Below are positions 19,049 through 27,900 of a stretch of 64,000 nt of DNA, piece after piece (the first letter of the stretch is position 1; each line of letters begins with the position of its first letter). The notes under the pieces are model-generated. The model was not told the origin of the DNA and did no database searches. It saw nothing but the letters and a program-made list of their open reading frames with translations. Location: assembly GCA_015064505.1 (NCBI GenBank), contig SVSB01000004.1:1-64000 (forward strand), in the 5' to 3' direction. Source of the stretch: Oscillospiraceae bacterium (lineage in GTDB: Bacteria; Bacillota; Clostridia; Oscillospirales; CAG-272). Position numbers and translations under genes: made by a program.

Positions 19049-19084
19049 AAAAAGCGCTCTGCTTTCCAAAGCAGAGCGCTTTTT
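19049..19084 (+). terminator. Intrinsic terminator closing the ABC/HutX-like operon
   Basis: AAAAAGCGCTCTGCTTT-cc-AAAGCAGAGCGCTTTTT. Confidence 0.9.
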
Positions 19085-19139
19085 GTTGACTGCGGAGAAA
19101 AAATATGTTAAATTGTATACGGATTACGCGGAGGTGCTT

Positions 19140-20102
19140 ATGATAAACAAGATAATTATAAAAACAGTTTCGGTTTTTTTGCTGGTGAGCGGAATCTCGG
19201 CGGGAGCGCTTTTCTTTAATTTGGGACTTCGGACGGTGAAGGACGGGGAAAGTGCCGCCACCGTAACTCTGTGCTTTGCGCTTGCGCTGCTTTCCTTCGT
19301 TTTGGGCGGATTCGGTGCAATGCTGATAAACTACGGAAAAAACACCTATCTCAGAATCGAGAACGGCAGAATAAAGGCGTGTTACGGGATGGGCACCACC
19401 GTTGATCTTCCCCTTGAGGAGGTGGAGGACGTATACGCCTACGGCAACGTTCTTACTCTTTTCGGAAAAAGAAGGGCGTACCGCATCCTGCTTTACGAGG
19501 AGTATGCGGAAACGGTTACGGAGCTTCTCGCTTACTCAAAGGATCCGAAAAGCGTGAATGCGGATAAGGAGAACCGTGGGTACGCCCGCGCCTCCGTGCG
19601 CCGTATGTTCTTTGCCTGGGCAAGCCTTATTATGGGCGCGGTGATCATACTGAATATGATACTGTGCGTGGGACTTACGGACGGAAAGGACGTTACGGAT
19701 TTTACCCCAAGAGACGATAATATATGGCTCGCCTGCTTTGCAGCTCAGGTGGCTTCGGCACTCGCTTTCTTCTTTTTTGCTCATATGGGAAGAAAGGCGA
19801 CTTTGGAAAGAGAAAAGCATCTTCACCGTCTCGGCTCCGCTCTCGGGTATGAAAACAGATATGGTGATACGGACGTGGGCGGTACCGTTCTGCGGGTGAT
19901 CTTCGTGGATAATTACAGGGCGCGGGTGATCCTTTCCGAGAATCTCGGAGTATTTATCTATAGCCTGTACGTAATGGATCCCGGCTCGGGGAAATGGATC
20001 GTTGTGGAAACGCAGACCTGCGAAAGCCGCGAGGAGCTTGACGAGCTTTTTGAAAGCCGACTTGGAAATCTTGCCGTTTGCGAGGAAAAGCTTTTCGGAT
20101 AA
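19140..20102 (+). CDS. Membrane protein of unknown function
   Basis: TM segments; ATG at 19140 (MINKIIIKTVSVFLLVSG). Confidence 0.55.
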   Translation: MINKIIIKTVSVFLLVSGISAGALFFNLGLRTVKDGESAATVTLCFALALLSFVLGGFGAMLINYGKNTYLRIENGRIKACYGMGTTVDLPLEEVEDVYAYGNVLTLFGKRRAYRILLYEEYAETVTELLAYSKDPKSVNADKENRGYARASVRRMFFAWASLIMGAVIILNMILCVGLTDGKDVTDFTPRDDNIWLACFAAQVASALAFFFFAHMGRKATLEREKHLHRLGSALGYENRYGDTDVGGTVLRVIFVDNYRARVILSENLGVFIYSLYVMDPGSGKWIVVETQTCESREELDELFESRLGNLAVCEEKLFG

Positions 20103-20179
20103 ATTCCGCTCATTTGTTGTATTTTGCCGAATTATGTGATAAACTGTAGTAAAATCCGATTATCGGGAGAGAGGACGTT

Positions 20180-22366
20180 ATGTTCAGAATAGCATTGATA
20201 CAGAATACCTCGGAGATGCGCAATTATTCCTTTGCCGATCTGCGCGTGCCGCTTGCCGAAATGGGCTTTGAGGTGGCGCATTATACCTGCGAGAATATCA
20301 CAAGCCTTTGCAGAGATCTTTCAAACGGCATAGATTGCGTGGTTTTCGTTTCCAACTCTCTCCACGACGACGTGATCAGAAATTACGTATATTCCGACGA
20401 GTTCTGCGCCGCCTTTGATAAGTATCTTGAAAAGGGTGCGGCACTTATTATGCATCAGCACAAGCTGGCAAAGGTAGCGGGCAACCCTCTTCCTTTCCTT
20501 GGGGATACCGTGGAAAAGCTTGAAAAGGACTACCACGGGGCAAACGAGGATGAAAAGGAAAAGAACGCCTTTTTTGAAACGGCGTACGGTAAGCCTTATT
20601 TTTCCTTCCCCAATTCGGTAACGGCAGAGGACGTGCTTGTTCACGCGGAGAGCAGCCCCGGCATTCCCGGGGATTATTGGCAGGTGCTTAAGTACAGAGA
20701 AAACACCTGGCTTCCCATAATGACGGATAAATACGGGAACTCTGTCATTCAGCGTATGGCAGGGGAGAGAAGAGTTATTTTTTCCTCCGTTCTGCTTGAT
20801 TATCAGCAGCATTACGCGCTTCTTGAAAATCTGCTCATCAATCTGCTTACGAACAATATGTCCCTTGCGGTGTTCAAGGACTCAAGAGAAAACGCTCTCG
20901 GCTTCAGCTATTTTCTCAATCATCTTGAGAATATGAAGTTCTATTTCCGCCATTACGGAGCCGAGGAGAAGGATTATATGCTTGCAAATATCGAGTGCGG
21001 CGTGCACAGCGGTATTCTTGTGGGCAGCGGTATGATGGAAAAGCTTTCCGAGGAGGATCGACGCATCATAGACCGCAACGGCGTTAAGCTTATAAAGCTT
21101 CGCCATAAGAACACGGACGGCGACGACTTCTTTGAGGTACATACCGTTGATAAGACCAGCTGTCTTAACTTTGCAAAGGCGGAGATAGAGGTACAGCAGG
21201 AGCTGGCAAAGGATCCCAAGGACAGCAGCTTTCTCGTGCGTGCGGATCTTCTTTCCGCCATTATGGAATTCAAAAATATGGGTCTTGCCCAGGGAGATTA
21301 CTCGGAAAAGAAGCTGAGAGCCGTGCTTGACGACGCAATCGCTCATATAGACGATAAAAACGGCTCCTACGATAACACCTACGGAGCTACCTGCAAGGCG
21401 CTGTGGCTCTTTTATACCTTCCTTGGCAAGAACAGCATCTTTACCAAGGCCGCGTACGAATATATCAAGGATTACGACGTAAGCCGCAACGCCGCCCGTG
21501 AGCAGCTGGAAAAGTATCTCGTGCTTTCGCTGTTCGAGGACGATGCGGTGGAATATATGAAGCGCTCCTGCGCTCCCGTTATCGCATCGGTGGATATGTC
21601 TGCGGTGAACGAATACGATCTTTTGATGCTTTTTCGCGTTGCGTTGATGACCGACGACAGAGAGCAGCTTAAGAAGCTCGTTGAGTTTATCGGCGAGAAC
21701 GTAAACGCAACGGAGGTTCGGTTAGGCATTTACGTTGCCGCGTGCACCACCTCCTTGCTTATAGACGCTTACGGCAAGCTGAGCGATCATAGGGATGAGG
21801 AAAGCCTTAAGCTTTGCCGCAGGATAGAGGAGCTGCTCTTTACCCTCGTTAAGCATCTGCACGTTGCGGGTGCCGAGGCAAGGCGCGTGGAGGAAAGACT
21901 GCGCATTGCCTGCGCTCTCTATAAGTTTGAAAACATCACCGCTTTCCCCGTTGCGGATCTTGCGGAGCTGCTGTATAAGACGGGCACCTTCCCCAATGCC
22001 AAGCGTATGCACGAAAATTATCTGAACACCTATCAGCAGGCAAGAGTAGAGAAGGATACCCTTAAGGCGGAAAAGCAGACCCTTACGGAGACGGTATCGG
22101 AGCTTAACGAAAAAATGGAAAAGCTCCGCACGGAAACGAATCTCACAAAGCCCTATAAGCCTGCGTTTTATATCGCGCTTTCTCTGCTTGTAGTGGCACT
22201 TTATTTCGTCGTTTATCTGGTAATAATGCTCTTGGATACGGATCCACACCTGTTTACCACGCTGTTCAATAAGGCGATCGAATCCTGGCCCGCCTTCTTC
22301 GGCGTGCTCATTATTCCCCTCGTTAAGTTCATCTTCGACCACCAGATAAAGAAAAGGAAAAAGTAA
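20180..22366 (+). CDS. Uncharacterised 728-aa protein: GATase-like N-terminal domain, helical middle, coiled coil, two C-terminal TM helices
   Basis: RIALIQNTSEMRNYSFADLRVPL...; coiled coil ARVEKDTLKAEKQTLTETVSELNEKMEKLRTE; TM FYIALSLLVVALYFVVYLVIMLL. Confidence 0.6.
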   Translation: MFRIALIQNTSEMRNYSFADLRVPLAEMGFEVAHYTCENITSLCRDLSNGIDCVVFVSNSLHDDVIRNYVYSDEFCAAFDKYLEKGAALIMHQHKLAKVAGNPLPFLGDTVEKLEKDYHGANEDEKEKNAFFETAYGKPYFSFPNSVTAEDVLVHAESSPGIPGDYWQVLKYRENTWLPIMTDKYGNSVIQRMAGERRVIFSSVLLDYQQHYALLENLLINLLTNNMSLAVFKDSRENALGFSYFLNHLENMKFYFRHYGAEEKDYMLANIECGVHSGILVGSGMMEKLSEEDRRIIDRNGVKLIKLRHKNTDGDDFFEVHTVDKTSCLNFAKAEIEVQQELAKDPKDSSFLVRADLLSAIMEFKNMGLAQGDYSEKKLRAVLDDAIAHIDDKNGSYDNTYGATCKALWLFYTFLGKNSIFTKAAYEYIKDYDVSRNAAREQLEKYLVLSLFEDDAVEYMKRSCAPVIASVDMSAVNEYDLLMLFRVALMTDDREQLKKLVEFIGENVNATEVRLGIYVAACTTSLLIDAYGKLSDHRDEESLKLCRRIEELLFTLVKHLHVAGAEARRVEERLRIACALYKFENITAFPVADLAELLYKTGTFPNAKRMHENYLNTYQQARVEKDTLKAEKQTLTETVSELNEKMEKLRTETNLTKPYKPAFYIALSLLVVALYFVVYLVIMLLDTDPHLFTTLFNKAIESWPAFFGVLIIPLVKFIFDHQIKKRKK

Positions 22367-22406
22367 ACGAGCCGAAAAAGCTTGAAAATCAGGAAAAGGA
22401 GAACAA

Positions 22407-23246
22407 ATGGCGGTTCTCGGACTGTTGTTTGCTTTGCTTGATTCGTTAAGCAAGGCGATCGATACGCTTATAAACAAAAAAATAATGCGTACCCGCTCTG
22501 CAGAGGAGCATGCGGTACTCAGGATAATGTTCGTTATCCCCATATTTTTTATCGCCTCGCTGTTTAACTATCGCCTTGAGGCGGGATGTATCGGCTTTCT
22601 TTTGCTCTACGGCGCCCTTGAGGCGGTAAATATCTTCTGCCATCAGCTTGCCGTTAAAAGCTCCAACGCCGTGCACGTGGAGATGATAGCAAAATCGAAG
22701 GTGCTTCTTGCTATGATAGTATCCTTCGTGCTGGTGATAGATACGCTTTCCGTTGGCGGCGTTATCGGTATCGTGGTGTTCGTTGCGGGCGCAGTTCTCA
22801 CCATCAATTTTCAGAATAAAAATGATGACAGAACGGGTGCCAAGGGGATATTTTTCGAGATAGTTTCGGTTATCGCACGCACCTTTAAGCCGTTCATACT
22901 CAAGACCTGCGTAAAGCGCGGACTTATCTCAAACGAGACTATGCTGTTTTTCAGCATGGTGGTTGCTTTGGTACTGCTTTTTGCGGTGTTAAGACCCCGA
23001 ATTGATCTTAATACGGTTCCCGTAAAGGCGTATACCGCACAGGCCGCAATGGTTGCCGCGGGAATGATCCTTTCCGGTTGGGCGGTAATATATGCAAATA
23101 TCGTTATAGTAAACGCTATCGAAAGTATGTCCGTATTTTTCGTTATGCTTATTTCGGCTGTGCTGTACAAAAAGAAATATACGGCGCTTTCGGCTATAGG
23201 TTGTGCTCTTTCGGTGCTGGGCATCGTTATTTCTATATTTTTTTAA
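22407..23246 (+). CDS. EamA/DMT-like transporter
   Basis: About ten TM helices in a DMT-like pattern. Confidence 0.7.
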   Translation: MAVLGLLFALLDSLSKAIDTLINKKIMRTRSAEEHAVLRIMFVIPIFFIASLFNYRLEAGCIGFLLLYGALEAVNIFCHQLAVKSSNAVHVEMIAKSKVLLAMIVSFVLVIDTLSVGGVIGIVVFVAGAVLTINFQNKNDDRTGAKGIFFEIVSVIARTFKPFILKTCVKRGLISNETMLFFSMVVALVLLFAVLRPRIDLNTVPVKAYTAQAAMVAAGMILSGWAVIYANIVIVNAIESMSVFFVMLISAVLYKKKYTALSAIGCALSVLGIVISIFF

Positions 23247-23261
23247 TATTCGGAGGACGGT

Positions 23262-24290
23262 ATGAGAAAGTATCTTTTACCCGAAAGCGGTAACTACTAC
23301 AAGGCAAATCTTCATTGCCACACCACGGTATCCGACGGAAAGCTTCCGCCCGAGATAGTGAAGAAGGTGTATAAGGAAAAGGGATATTCCGTGGTTGCGT
23401 TCACGGATCACGATATTATGATCCCCCATCCCGAATTGAAGGACGAGGAATTTCTTCCCCTTTCCGGCTACGAGATGGAGTTCACGGAGCCGCCCCGTAC
23501 GGACGGATACTCCAAGCGCACCTGCCATCTCTGCCTTATCGCTCCCACGGCGGAGGACACGGATCAGGTCTGCTGGCACCGCGAAAAATATCTTTTCGGC
23601 AACGCGCCCTATTACAGAGACAGAGCGAAGTTTGACGACAGCATTCCCGATTTTGAGAGGGAGTACTCCGTTGAATGCGTAAATACCGCTATAAAGACCG
23701 CCGAGGAGAAGGGATATTTCGTTACCCTCAATCATCCCGATTGGTCAAGAGAGCTGATATCCGATCTCGTACAGTACGAGGGAATGGACGCAATGGAGAT
23801 AGCAAACTACTCCTGCCTCGTTGGCGGATACGGGGATTACGTTCCGTGGCTTTACGACGAGATGCTCCGCGTTGGCAAGACCGATCTGTTCGTTATAGGT
23901 GCAGACGATAACCATAACGTCCATCCTTTGGGTCACGCCCGCTTTGATTCCTGCGGCGCGTGGACCATGATCAACGCGGAAAGCCTTACCTACGAGAATA
24001 TCTTCGCTTCTCTCAAAAAGGGAGATTTCTACGCCTCCCGCGGCCCCGAGATAAAGGAGCTGTACGTTGAGGACGGTAAGCTGTACGTAAGCTGCTCCGA
24101 TGCATTCTGCATCAAGGTGGTCTGCCCCCTGAGAAAGGGCCGCTCCGCTTATAATAACGCAGGCGGGGTCATCAATTCCGCGTCCTTCCCCCTTTCAAGG
24201 GAGGATAAATACATCCGCGTTACGATAGTGGATGAAAGAGGTAATACCGCAGATACCCATTATTATTCCGTTGACGAGCTGTTGGGATAA
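23262..24290 (+). CDS. PHP domain protein
   Basis: ANLHCHTTVSDGKLPPEIV...VVAFTDHDIM; VTLNHPDWSRE; GADDNHN. Confidence 0.85.
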   Translation: MRKYLLPESGNYYKANLHCHTTVSDGKLPPEIVKKVYKEKGYSVVAFTDHDIMIPHPELKDEEFLPLSGYEMEFTEPPRTDGYSKRTCHLCLIAPTAEDTDQVCWHREKYLFGNAPYYRDRAKFDDSIPDFEREYSVECVNTAIKTAEEKGYFVTLNHPDWSRELISDLVQYEGMDAMEIANYSCLVGGYGDYVPWLYDEMLRVGKTDLFVIGADDNHNVHPLGHARFDSCGAWTMINAESLTYENIFASLKKGDFYASRGPEIKELYVEDGKLYVSCSDAFCIKVVCPLRKGRSAYNNAGGVINSASFPLSREDKYIRVTIVDERGNTADTHYYSVDELLG

Positions 24291-24465
24291 GAACAGATTA
24301 AAAAACGAAGAAACGGAATCCTTTGTGGATATGGATGGACTGAATAAAAAAACGTTACCTCAACGGAAGAATCCGAGGCTTGCGGGATTTGATTACTCCT
24401 CGGGTGTATTCTTCGTAACGGTCTGTACCCAAGACAGAAAAGGATTGTTGTCTGACATTTCGGCA

Positions 24466-24490
24466 GTAGGGGAGGGGCTTGCTCCTCCCG
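24466..24490 (+). repeat. REP-like hairpin inside RAYT CDS, copy 1
   Basis: GTAGGGGAGGGGCTTGCTCCTCCCG; translated in frame as VGEGLAPPE. Confidence 0.85.
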
Positions 24491-24655
24491 AAGAAATATC
24501 CGTTCTGCTAAAACCCTGCGGTGTGATAGCCAAAGAACAACTTTTTGCTCTTGAAGATCGGTTTGACGGACTGAAAATAGTCGATTACGTAATAATGCCC
24601 GAACACATACACGCCATTATCGTTTTGCCGCATAAAACCCGAAGTATTCAGATGG

Positions 24656-24680
24656 CGGGAGGAGCAAGCCCCTCCCCTAC
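24656..24680 (-). repeat. REP-like hairpin inside RAYT CDS, copy 2, perfect inverted copy of copy 1
   Basis: CGGGAGGAGCAAGCCCCTCCCCTAC, exact reverse complement of 24466-24490; translated as GGASPSPT. Confidence 0.85.
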
Positions 24681-24914
24681 CGTGGTAGATGATAGCAGAT
24701 CGCACATAAGGGAGCTTGACAGAGTGATCTGTGCGTTCAAATCGTTGACTTCACGCCTGTGTAAACAACAGCACGGAACAGAAAAGATATTCCAAAGATC
24801 GTATTACGAACACGTTATCCGTAATAATGACGATTATAGGCTTTGCCGGAATTACATCCTTGACAATCCCGAAAAGCGATTTCTTCAGGAATTACACCGG
24901 AATACCGACAAATA

Positions 24915-24956
24915 AAAAATCTCCCCGTGAACCGATCGGTTCACGGGGAGATTTTT
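24915..24956. terminator. Bidirectional terminator between convergent RAYT and A2M genes
   Basis: AAAAATCTCCCCGTGAACCGATCGGTTCACGGGGAGATTTTT perfect palindrome. Confidence 0.9.
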
Positions 24957-24963
24957 CGTTTGG

Positions 24964-27900
24964 TTATTTGAGGGTTATGGTACCTCTCTCGCTGACGGCG
25001 AAGGCGCCGCTGTCGGTATTCTGTGCAAACGCCGCTTCAACTACGTATTCGCCGGGGATGGCGGTACGGATATAGTAGGAGAAGGAACCCGTATAGGTGC
25101 GGCTCACAAGGCCCGAAATACCTTTGGAGTCGTTATAACAGCCGAGATACCCTTCCATGGTCTGGGCGGAATTAGAGAGCCACAGATAAGAATTTTTTGA
25201 GTGTGTGGAGTTTGAGCCGTGGCGGAGGAAGCGCGCGCCCGAGGGGATGGTATCTGTAATTCTGAACTGCACGTTATCCTTATCGCTTACAACCTTATAG
25301 GAAACGGTAACCAGATAGATACCGTTACCTGCGGGGACTACGGTCTTTTCTATATTCAGCTCGTCGCTTCTCATGTTCTCGCCCGCCGCCTCTTCGGCAC
25401 TGCCGATATAGCGCACGTATGCGGAAAGGTCCGTTGCCTCAAGCACCTCAAAGCTTTCAAATTCCGATTTCGTCAGCATAATACGGAAGAAGCTGCCTGC
25501 CTTGAGGGTCTGGGTCATCTTTTCGCCGCCCACGGTATATACGAGGGTGCTTTCCGTGCTTACGGGAGGAATATAGTTTGCAAGATAGAAAGCAATGGGC
25601 AGATCGTACAGCTCCACGCGGGAGGTGTGGGAGAGCAGGAAGTCAACTATCAGCCTTGCATCATCTCTTGCACATACGGATGCGGAAATAAGCGCCGTTG
25701 CGGAGAGGGCAAGCTTTTCCTCGGTATTCATATTCTTCGTGCCGAAATAACCGAGCGTGCCGTTATCGGTAACGGTGAAGAGCTTGGAGCGGATGTCGGA
25801 ATAGATCTCCCAAGCGGCACCGTGGTCGCCGATGACCGCAAAGGCGGCGGCAAGAACCAGCTTGCTTTCGTCGGAGAATTTCTCACAGCCCGAGGCGACT
25901 TGCTCAAGGTCGGTGAGTATCGGCTCGCCGCACGCGGCAAGTCCGAGCAGGGAATAAACCAGCTCCTCTTCGGTGCATTTGCCGTTTAAGTGGCGGTAGA
26001 AGGTGACGGAAAGCGTATCGAGCGTGGTTTTCGTTAACGCGTCCGTGCTGCAGGCGGCAATAAGGGCAGAAAGCTTAAGCTCGCCCGATGAGTAGGGAAG
26101 CAGGGAGAGAAGGCCGCTGTTCGTGTATCTTGAATTGAGCGCGGTCTTCTGCTTTGCACCGTCGCGGATAGTTCCCGTATAAGCGGAAAGAAGATTCTGC
26201 GCGGAAATCGATGCCGCAATGGCGTCGCTCCTGGTGCTTCCCGTATAGGAAAGTCTGTGGGCAAGATTTAAAAACTCGCGCTGTTCCTTGTTGACGAAGG
26301 AGAGGATCACGGGATATTTTGCAGGGGTGATGTCCTTGATTTCCTTTATCTCCAAGGGCTTTTCTATCTCTGCGAGGACGGCGGTCTTAACTACGGAGAA
26401 GGGATACTGTACCGCATCTCCCGCGCCGAGGGCGGTGCAGGTAATGCGGAGCACGTATTCTCCTGCCTCCAGCTTGCCAAAGGAGAAATAGCTGAACTCG
26501 CCCGCCTTTGCGCTTGCGGTGAGATCCTTTATAAGCTTGCCATTTTCGTCGTATACTGCGGCAACGGTGTTAAAGCTCTTGCTTACTGCCTTGCCGTAAA
26601 CGCGGGCACTGCAGGTCACGTCGTCGCCTTCAATATAGCTTTCAAGATACCCGGCGTTGATAAAGAAGGGCAGAGTTACGATAACGTCCGTTGAAGCGTT
26701 GCCCGCAAGGATGCTTCCGTTGGTGCCGCCAAGGGAATAAGCGGCGGCAGCGGTAAGGCGCCATTCTGTAATATTATCGGGGGCGGTGAAGGTGAAGCTT
26801 GCACTTCCGTTTTCGCTTACCGTCATCTCGTATACGGGATTATCGGCAAAATAACTGCGCACGCGCACGTTATCGGCTTCAGCTCCGCCGCCGGTTGCTG
26901 TGGGGGCTTCCGTCATTGCAGCGTCCTCGGCAACCTCGTTTTTGCTCATTCCCGAATACAGATAGTATCTTGTGGGATCGTATGCGTAGAACAGGGAGAA
27001 GGACCAATTTCTTTCAAGAGATGGGGTACGGACGCCGCCGTAAAGGGCGGAAAGAATATCAAGGGTCTGATCGCCCAGAGCAAAGCACGCCTCGTCCACC
27101 ACCGCAAGGGTCACTCTGGTGCCTACGGGAGCGGCTTTGCCGTTTTTGTCCGTGACCTTCACGGTAACGCTGACGGTATCTCCCGGCTTATATTCCGTTC
27201 CGTCGGGAACTATCTCCAGAGTGAGTCCGCTGTTTTTCACGTAGTCGTAAAGGGGACGGCAGGAGATGAGATTGACGGAATTCTCTTCCACTACCGTAAC
27301 GTTTACCGAAACGCCCGAAACGTATTCCTCTTTGTATGGCAATTCAAACTCGCGGTCGTTCGTAACGAAATGCTCGTAGGAATCGCGGCACAGCACCGTA
27401 ACCAGGTAGCTGCGCAGCGTGTCGGTCGTTTCGGGGTATTCGGTAACGGTGAGGCGCATCGTATCGCCAACGGAGTACGCCTCCTTGTCGCAGGTCAGGG
27501 TAAAGCCTTCCCATGCGGCGTCGTAATTATCCACGTTGCGGCTTGTGGCGTTAACGCGGAGTGTGTAGTCCTTATAGGTGACCGTGTAGTAATAGTAACC
27601 GTTAAATCCCGCCTCGTTCTCAATATGCTCAAGGCGCATAACGCCGTCGTTAAAGAGGCGTACCTCGGACTTTACCACGTCCTCGCGTCTGTCGTAGGTG
27701 AATCTTTCGTTAGTAACCTTATTGATGGGATCGTATTCAACGCCCATGCTGCGGCGCACGTAGGTGACCTTGGTAAGGGTCACTCTTGCATCTCCGTCCA
27801 TGGGCTTACCCACGGTGTTTTTGGGGAAAACGGTGTAATTCAGATCGGCTTCGGTCTTTATTGCGGAGGTGTCAACCTTGTTAAGGAGCACCTTGCCGTA

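Larger units (their letters stand above)
24331..24915 (+). mobile_element. REP-associated tyrosine transposase (RAYT, IS200/Y1_Tnp family)
   Basis: NPRLAGFDYSSGVFFVTVCTQDR, DYVIMPEHIHAIIVLP (HxH), SYYEHVIRNNDDY (catalytic Tyr region), YILDNPEKR. Confidence 0.9.

Noticed and set aside
20180-24290. Treating the 728-aa protein, DMT transporter and PHP protein as a defence island
   Set aside because: No nuclease, ATPase or other defence hallmark; the PHP and DMT proteins are common metabolic-type genes. Kept only as an unknown protein.
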